From an uncultured bacterium (lineage in GTDB: Bacteria > Bacillota > Clostridia > UBA1381), in assembly GCA_905215805.1 (NCBI GenBank), contig CAJMRL010000002.1, positions 62,001 to 126,000 on the forward strand: a stretch of DNA of 64,000 bases. The letters are read 5' to 3'. The notes beneath the pieces are model-generated. The model searched no databases. It had not been told where the DNA came from and saw only the letters and a program-made list of their open reading frames with translations. Below, one piece after another: positions 62,193 through 64,000 of the stretch (positions are counted from its first letter, which is position 1; each line of letters begins with the position of its first letter). The position numbers and the translations under genes are program-made.

Positions 62193-63419
62193 ATGAAAAA
62201 AATGGAAGGAAATGTATATGACGTGCTTGTCGAAAGAGGGCTTCTTGCTCAGACGACACACGCGGAGGAAATAAGAGAGCTGCTGGGTAAGGAAAAGGTT
62301 ACCTTTTATATAGGCTTTGACCCTACGGCTGATTCTCTTCATGTAGGTCATTTCTTGCAGATGGTGGTAATGCGCCATATGCAGATGTATGGACACAGAC
62401 CGATAGCTCTTGTGGGCGGAGGAACCGGACATATCGGTGATCCGTCGGGAAGAACGGATATGCGTCAGATGATGACCGATGAGGTTATAAATCATAACTG
62501 TGAATGCTTTAAAAAGCAGCTTTCAAAGGTTATTGACTTTTCTGACGGAAAGGCCCTTATGGTAAATAACGCTGATTGGCTGCTTAATCTTAATTATATA
62601 GAGTTTTTACGCGACATCGGAGCGCATTTTTCTGTAAACAAAATGCTTACGGCTGAGTGCTTTAAGCAGAGACTGGAGAAGGGGCTCTCATTCTTGGAGT
62701 TTAACTATATGCTCATGCAGGCATATGATTTCCTTATGCTCTCAAGAGAGTATAATTGTAAGATAGAGCTTGGAGGAGATGACCAGTGGTCTAATATTCT
62801 TGCTGGTCTTGAGCTTTGCCGCAAGAAGGATCAGAAGCAGGTTTACGGCATGACATTTACGCTTCTTACAAACAGCGAAGGCAAGAAAATGGGTAAGACA
62901 CAGAGCGGTGCCGTATGGCTGGATCCGGAAAAAACATCTCCGTATGATTTCTATCAATATTGGGTAAATGTTCAGGACGCTGATGTTATAAAGTGCCTGA
63001 AGCTTCTTACTTTTGTTCCTATGGATCAGATAAGAGAAATGGAGAAATGGGAAGGACAGCAGCTTAACGAAGCAAAGCGTATTCTTGCATATGAGGTTAC
63101 AAAGATGGTTCATGGCGAAGCAGAGGCACAAAAGGCTAAAGCGACGGCAGAGGCAGTATTTGGAAAGGGTGCAATAAGCGAGGATATGCCGACTACAAAT
63201 ATTCCGGACGCCGTAGGTATGGGCGTGCTTGATATGCTTGTAGCAACCGGACTTTTGAAGTCAAAGGGTGAGGCAAGACGTCTTGTTCAGCAAAACGGTC
63301 TTTCAATTAATGATGAAAAGTACACTGATGTAAACGGCGTTGTTACAGAGGATATGTTTGTTGATGGTTCGCTTATAATAAAAAAAGGAAAGAAAACATT
63401 CCACAGAGTAACAAAATAA
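62193..63419 (+). CDS. tyrS: Tyrosine-tRNA ligase
   Basis: Charges tRNA-Tyr. 408 residues. Class I HIGH-like motif [15 protein letters not shown]-like [12 protein letters not shown], tyrosine site YMLMQAYDF and GGDDQWSN, and a C-terminal S4 domain ([18 protein letters not shown]). The KMGKT form and length fit the TyrRS group of many Clostridia rather than TyrZ. The start may be ATG 62193 or ATG 62202; AAAGGA lies 3 or 12 bases upstream respectively. No T-box leader fits in the 35-base gap after recR. Confidence 0.96.
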   Translation: MKKMEGNVYDVLVERGLLAQTTHAEEIRELLGKEKVTFYIGFDPTADSLHVGHFLQMVVMRHMQMYGHRPIALVGGGTGHIGDPSGRTDMRQMMTDEVINHNCECFKKQLSKVIDFSDGKALMVNNADWLLNLNYIEFLRDIGAHFSVNKMLTAECFKQRLEKGLSFLEFNYMLMQAYDFLMLSREYNCKIELGGDDQWSNILAGLELCRKKDQKQVYGMTFTLLTNSEGKKMGKTQSGAVWLDPEKTSPYDFYQYWVNVQDADVIKCLKLLTFVPMDQIREMEKWEGQQLNEAKRILAYEVTKMVHGEAEAQKAKATAEAVFGKGAISEDMPTTNIPDAVGMGVLDMLVATGLLKSKGEARRLVQQNGLSINDEKYTDVNGVVTEDMFVDGSLIIKKGKKTFHRVTK

Positions 63420-63422
63420 ATT

Positions 63423-64000
63423 ATGAGTATAAATGTAAAGCAAAGTATAAAATGTCCTAAATGCTCTCAGATGAGCGATATAACGGTATGGACCTCAATT
63501 ACGGTAAAAGACAGTCCTGATTTGAAAGCAGATCTGCTTAAAGGAAAAATAAATATTTTTCGCTGTCCTTCGTGCTCGCATATGGGGCTTATGCCTTCCC
63601 CGATGCTTTATCATGATGAGGATAAGAGGTTAATGATTTCGTTTTCTCCATGCAGTGATCCGGTTCTTAAGGAGCAGCTTTTTGAAAATATCGAAAGATC
63701 ATCAAAGGAATCGGGAGAGCTTGAAAAGCTTGAAGGGTATAATCTGCGCTTTGTTACCGATTATAATGAGCTTTTGGAAAAAATACTTATATTTGATAAC
63801 GGCTTGAATGATAAGCCGATTGAGGTTTTAAAGCTGATGATTCTGATGCAGGATGTGGAAAAATCAGATCAGCGTTCCTGCCGTTTCGGAAAGCTTGATA
63901 ACGATGTGCTGGAGTTTATGATAACGGATTCCATAGAAAATCAGATTTACACATCAAATGTTCCCAAGTCCTCGTATGATTCGGTATGGCAGAGCTTGAG
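63423..64000 (+). CDS. CpXC domain protein, 5' part (runs off the window)
   Basis: At least 192 residues, open to the end of the window. Two cysteine pairs CPKC (~residue 11) and CPSC (~residue 49) frame the N-terminal CpXC domain (SITVKDSPDLKADLLKGKINIFRCPSCSHMG), a zinc-ribbon-like module of unknown function. The second part is helical and acidic. Starts 3 bases after tyrS with a weak ribosome site, so it may be read by coupling. Function unknown. Confidence 0.8.
   Translation, partial: MSINVKQSIKCPKCSQMSDITVWTSITVKDSPDLKADLLKGKINIFRCPSCSHMGLMPSPMLYHDEDKRLMISFSPCSDPVLKEQLFENIERSSKESGELEKLEGYNLRFVTDYNELLEKILIFDNGLNDKPIEVLKLMILMQDVEKSDQRSCRFGKLDNDVLEFMITDSIENQIYTSNVPKSSYDSVWQSL

Noticed and set aside
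1..64000. CRISPR arrays, insertion sequences, prophage genes or attachment sites
   Set aside because: No regularly spaced repeats, transposase, integrase or phage structural genes were seen; all large ORFs are accounted for by chromosomal genes.

Overview
The window is a single gene-dense, AT-rich chromosomal segment from an anaerobic, Gram-positive-type bacterium of the class Clostridia. Supporting signs are the ileS/asnS/tyrS housekeeping set, RNase Y with YmdB, the GlgC+GlgD pair typical of Firmicutes, AdhE with a Rex-like operator, rubredoxin, KtrAB-type K+ uptake, strong AGGAGG-type ribosome sites and many consensus TTGACA-17-TATAAT promoters. A large secreted pectate lyase with a Ser/Pro-rich linker suggests a gut or plant-polymer niche; a Monoglobus-like relative is a guess from gene content only. 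No phage, transposon, plasmid or CRISPR sequence was seen.

Layout. 1-10.0 kb: 3' part of ileS, an isolated cobB, a small DUF896 gene, asnA-asnS, a membrane TPR protein, rarA-nadE (ATGA overlap). 10.1-18.1 kb: an EamA exporter, rny with an unusual leader, a candidate structured RNA, ymdB, a Cof-type HAD phosphatase, ilvE, and a GtrA / family-39-like glycosyltransferase pair. 18.3-30.3 kb: a glycogen locus (glgB-glgC-glgD-glgA-glgP, then a GH13 maltodextrin hydrolase and a Nudix-like/Cys-cluster fusion). 30.4-38.3 kb: mostly minus strand, with a complete arginine-to-spermidine operon (speD-speA-speE-speB) ending in cca, then an rsuA/rluB-type pseudouridine synthase and a D,D-carboxypeptidase. 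38.4-43.4 kb: tRNA-Leu and tRNA-Gln, a Nudix hydrolase, a SnoaL-like protein, a GNAT, a MIF-like protein, an eetA-eetB-apbE-like trio, a possible orphan small RNA and tRNA-Ser. 43.4-48.9 kb: mgtE and a K+ module (KdpD-like kinase, KdpE, KtrB, KtrA). 49.0-55.3 kb: adhE, an APH-like kinase, metA, a second D,D-carboxypeptidase and rubredoxin. 55.4-64.0 kb: pectate lyase, a small DUF6514-like gene, SRP RNA, dnaX-ybaB-recR, tyrS and the start of a CpXC protein.

How it works together. The glycogen locus holds activation (GlgC/GlgD), elongation (GlgA), branching (GlgB) and breakdown (GlgP, GH13) genes, with promoters before glgB and glgA and an attenuator-like RNA before the GH13 gene. The spe operon makes spermidine from arginine and S-adenosylmethionine without an ornithine step. 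Redox functions are scattered: AdhE for NADH disposal, rubredoxin, and the eet/apbE trio that may serve flavin-based electron export.

No large new defence or mobile system is present. The most unusual signals are regulatory or architectural: a leader ORF whose hairpin covers the rny start, a structured RNA between rny and ymdB, an attenuator-like leader inside the glycogen locus, two AT-hook-like motifs in the tail of glycogen synthase, a promoter-terminator unit with no gene, and a CxC rubredoxin.
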